From NCBI GenBank assembly GCA_006227085.1, contig SBFY01000049.1, positions 1-7,744 on the forward strand: a stretch of DNA of 7,744 bases, in the 5' to 3' direction. This document shows, one piece after another, positions 6,488-7,744 of this stretch. The DNA is from Gammaproteobacteria bacterium (lineage in GTDB: Bacteria; Pseudomonadota; Gammaproteobacteria; Pseudomonadales; M0112). Numbering within the stretch: position 1 is the first letter of the stretch; every line of letters begins with the position of its first letter. Under the pieces are notes generated by a model. It was not told where the DNA came from and did no database searches. It saw only the letters and a program-made list of their open reading frames with translations. Position numbers and translations under genes: made by a program.

Positions 6488-7183
6488 TTATGGGCCGGTT
6501 GTTCCGTTTTTCGTCACGATGGTTGCTGATCGGGCGATTACCGAACGAGCGGGTGCGCTGATTTCTGCCATCGGTGTGGATGCAAGGCGGGATGCTTCTG
6601 CGCGATCCATGCCCAGCGAACAAAGCACGGACAAGGTCAGGGTTTCGATATAGCCAGGCTTAACGGCTTCGGTGGACATTGAATAAAAGCCGGCAAGTAC
6701 CGGGCCGACCACCAGATCAAAGGCCAGTCTCATGTCGATACGGGCAAACCGGCCTGCCTCCATGCCCATGGCAAGATCCCTTGGTAAATATTCTGCCAGC
6801 AAATGGTTTTCGCTAAGGGCGGCAGGGCCGCCTTTACTAACAAACAGGGCCATATGGGGGTACTGTTTGCCCAGTTCCAGACAGGCTCTCACACCAGAGC
6901 AAACCCGCATGGCGGGGTCATCATGGGATAGCACAATCGGGTTAACAATAGTCATCAGGTCTTTGCTGATCGCTGCAGAGACGGCCTCAAACAGATCCTG
7001 GCTGGTCTTGAAATAGTTATAGAAAGTGCCGCGTGATACACCGGCAGTGCGGATCAGTTCATCAATGATGCTGCCGTCAATGCCTTGCCGGGCATAAATT
7101 TCCAGGGCGCAACGAATCAGGTGGGCGCGCATGCGGGCGCGCCGTATAGCAGCAGTCCGGGTCCTGTGATCCTGTGGCGTCAT
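6488..7183 (-). CDS. TetR/AcrR-family transcriptional regulator
   Basis: 231 residues from ATG 7183; a TTG at 7189 would add two residues. The ribosome site (GGGA) is weak in both cases. The N-terminal DNA-binding domain (about 17-65) has the TetR helix-turn-helix signature: ALEIYARQGIDGSIIDELI, then TAGVSRGTFYNYFKT at about 46-60. The rest is a helical ligand-binding domain with no close match I can name, so the inducer is unknown. The basic N-terminal tail (RTRTAAIRRARMR) is longer than in many TetR proteins. The gene precedes the sulfatase by 31 bp on the same strand. A perfect palindrome 58-79 bp upstream of the start is the likely binding site, so autoregulation together with control of the sulfatase is the simplest model. 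Confidence 0.92.
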   Translation of the reverse strand: MTPQDHRTRTAAIRRARMRAHLIRCALEIYARQGIDGSIIDELIRTAGVSRGTFYNYFKTSQDLFEAVSAAISKDLMTIVNPIVLSHDDPAMRVCSGVRACLELGKQYPHMALFVSKGGPAALSENHLLAEYLPRDLAMGMEAGRFARIDMRLAFDLVVGPVLAGFYSMSTEAVKPGYIETLTLSVLCSLGMDRAEASRLASTPMAEISAPARSVIARSATIVTKNGTTGP

Positions 7184-7223
7184 TTGCAATCCCGTTCAAG
7201 GCGCTGGGCGGTTGGACAGGCTC

Positions 7224-7252
7224 AGTATGAACAGTTTGTCATAATGACACAA
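7224..7252 (-). promoter_or_regulatory. Candidate promoter of the tetR-sulfatase operon
   Basis: On the - strand, TTGTGT (7252-7247) and CATACT (7229-7224) are 17 bp apart. They match consensus at 3 and 4 of 6 positions. The -35 hexamer lies inside the palindrome at 7241-7262, so a bound repressor would block polymerase. The predicted start near 7217 leaves a leader of about 35 nt. The hexamers alone are weak; the placement beside the palindrome is the main support. Confidence 0.38.
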
Positions 7253-7262
7253 GTGTCATTAT
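7241..7262. promoter_or_regulatory. Perfect 22-bp palindrome, likely TetR-family operator
   Basis: ATAATGACAC, AA, GTGTCATTAT: ten-base arms with no mismatch around a 2-bp centre. It lies 58 bp upstream of the tetR start. TetR-family dimers typically bind palindromes of this size next to their own gene, and the TGACAC/GTGTCA core is of that kind. The element has no GC-rich stem plus T-tract, so it is not a terminator. I saw no second copy elsewhere in the window. Confidence 0.75.
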
Positions 7263-7378
7263 TAATTCGTGAATATTCCCGGCAGGGTCATACCTGCAAC
7301 GTGCTGATCGCGCCGGGGCAGAGGTGAAATACTGGATGTGGCAGGCGGGTGAAGTGCAGGGGATGCTGGGGCAGGGAG

Positions 7379-7744
7379 CTAAATCAAAATAATATTTAAT
7401 GCTGCTACCGCTGCCGTTTCTGCTCGCAATATCGCTGGGCCCAGCGCCAGCTTCCTGAACCCCGCCTGTTCTGCGGCTTGAGCTTCTTCTGCGGTTAATC
7501 CGCCTTCGGGTCCAACGAGTAGCGCTGCCGTGGCGATAGCAGTGTTTTTCCCCAAGTTATCACCGGTCGGGTCAGCGACCAGCTTCACCGCTTCATCGCG
7601 TGCGGTGAGCCATTCTTCCAGTGCCAACGGTGCGTGAATCAGCGGTATCCGGTTGCGGCCGGATTGTTCACAGGCGCTGATCGCGATCTGCTGCCAGCGT
7701 TGCAGTTTCTTGTCGAGTTGTTCGCGGCGGATTTTCTGGTCGGT
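7379..7744 (-). CDS. rsmE: RsmE, 16S rRNA (uracil-1498-N3)-methyltransferase, C-terminal half (5' end beyond window)
   Basis: The frame is open to the window edge at 7744, so only the last 121 residues of a roughly 240-residue protein are visible. The SPOUT methyltransferase trefoil-knot motifs are present: LLVGPEGGLTAEEA and LALGPAILRAETAAVAAL, which form the S-adenosylmethionine pocket. Upstream, the segment RWQQIAISACEQSGRNRIP is the RsmE-typical helix and RNA-site region. RsmE methylates N3 of U1498 in 16S rRNA of the 30S subunit. The protein ends in AALNIILI, slightly earlier than E. coli RsmE as I recall it. No clear terminator follows its stop. I recall rsmE lying close to the pil-chp genes in Pseudomonas, which would make it the far border of the accessory block. 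Confidence 0.92.
   Translation of the reverse strand, partial: TDQKIRREQLDKKLQRWQQIAISACEQSGRNRIPLIHAPLALEEWLTARDEAVKLVADPTGDNLGKNTAIATAALLVGPEGGLTAEEAQAAEQAGFRKLALGPAILRAETAAVAALNIILI

Larger units (their letters stand above)
7208..7392 (+). pseudogene. Ecotin gene remnant (3' part, N-terminal half missing)
   Basis: From 7309 the + frame reads RAGAEVKYWMWQAG, which aligns with PAGTEVKYRVWQAG of the intact ecotin (10 of 14 identical, no gaps). The codons at 7312-7350 also match well at DNA level. This is the diagnostic ecotin C-terminal strand. Upstream, in the next frame (7208-7318), the reading AVGQAQYEQFV, then LLIR, then NVLIAPG loosely follows the ecotin order AVDPAAPKVERFI, YLVR, VVYVPAG. 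That would require a one-base deletion near 7315-7319. This upstream match is weak and overlaps the TetR palindrome, so only the core is secure. No start, signal peptide or inhibitory loop remains. The frame runs to TAA 7392, overlapping the end of rsmE by 14 bases. It is probably a decayed paralogue or duplicated end of the ecotin gene. Confidence 0.5.

Noticed and set aside
7085..7327. + strand 80-codon open frame crossing the tetR start and upstream region
   Set aside because: Its first part is antisense to the TetR DNA-binding domain and it has no ribosome site. Only its end is of interest, as a possible frameshifted ecotin remnant.

Overview
The window looks like a chromosomal segment of a Gram-negative gammaproteobacterium of moderate GC content. 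The grounds are a Pil-Chp type chemosensory operon (chpA-chpB-chpC order, as known from type IV pilus twitching clusters in Pseudomonas and relatives), an RsmE gene, two predicted lipoproteins and an ecotin homologue. No species can be named from the sequence alone.

Layout. Positions 2-2529 (+) hold the end of the Pil-Chp operon: the C-terminal part of a CheA-type hybrid kinase (ChpA), a CheB-like methylesterase (ChpB) with a degenerate receiver, and a CheW-like adaptor (ChpC). A symmetric bidirectional terminator (2555-2584) separates it from a convergent gene (2597-3175, -) for a small lipoprotein built from a 13-residue tandem repeat and an acidic Ala/Pro/Glu tail. A 200-bp divergent spacer with a -strand promoter candidate and a long imperfect inverted repeat follows. 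Next comes a + strand pair: a cytosolic protein of uncharacterised DUF7064/7065-like type (3376-4455) and, 9 bp later, an ecotin-family serine protease inhibitor (4465-4941). This ecotin has lost both disulfide cysteines and carries a lipobox-like signal. Facing it on the - strand is a TetR regulator -> exported arylsulfatase pair (7183 down to 5038). A perfect 22-bp palindrome upstream of tetR is the likely operator. The window ends with the C-terminal half of RsmE (7379-7744, -).

How it fits together. ChpA/B/C would act in signalling to type IV pili. The block between chpC and rsmE looks like accessory cargo inserted in a conserved neighbourhood. A second, broken piece of an ecotin gene lies between tetR and rsmE (clear core 7312-7350), so the tetR-sulfatase pair is flanked by ecotin-like sequence on both sides, in the same orientation. 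This suggests an old duplication or insertion at this site.

The most noteworthy points are the cysteine-free, possibly membrane-anchored ecotin and its remnant, the 13-residue repeat lipoprotein, the degenerate receiver of ChpB, and the TetR palindrome. No CRISPR array, tRNA, rRNA or transposase was seen. No stretch longer than 300 bases is without a gene.
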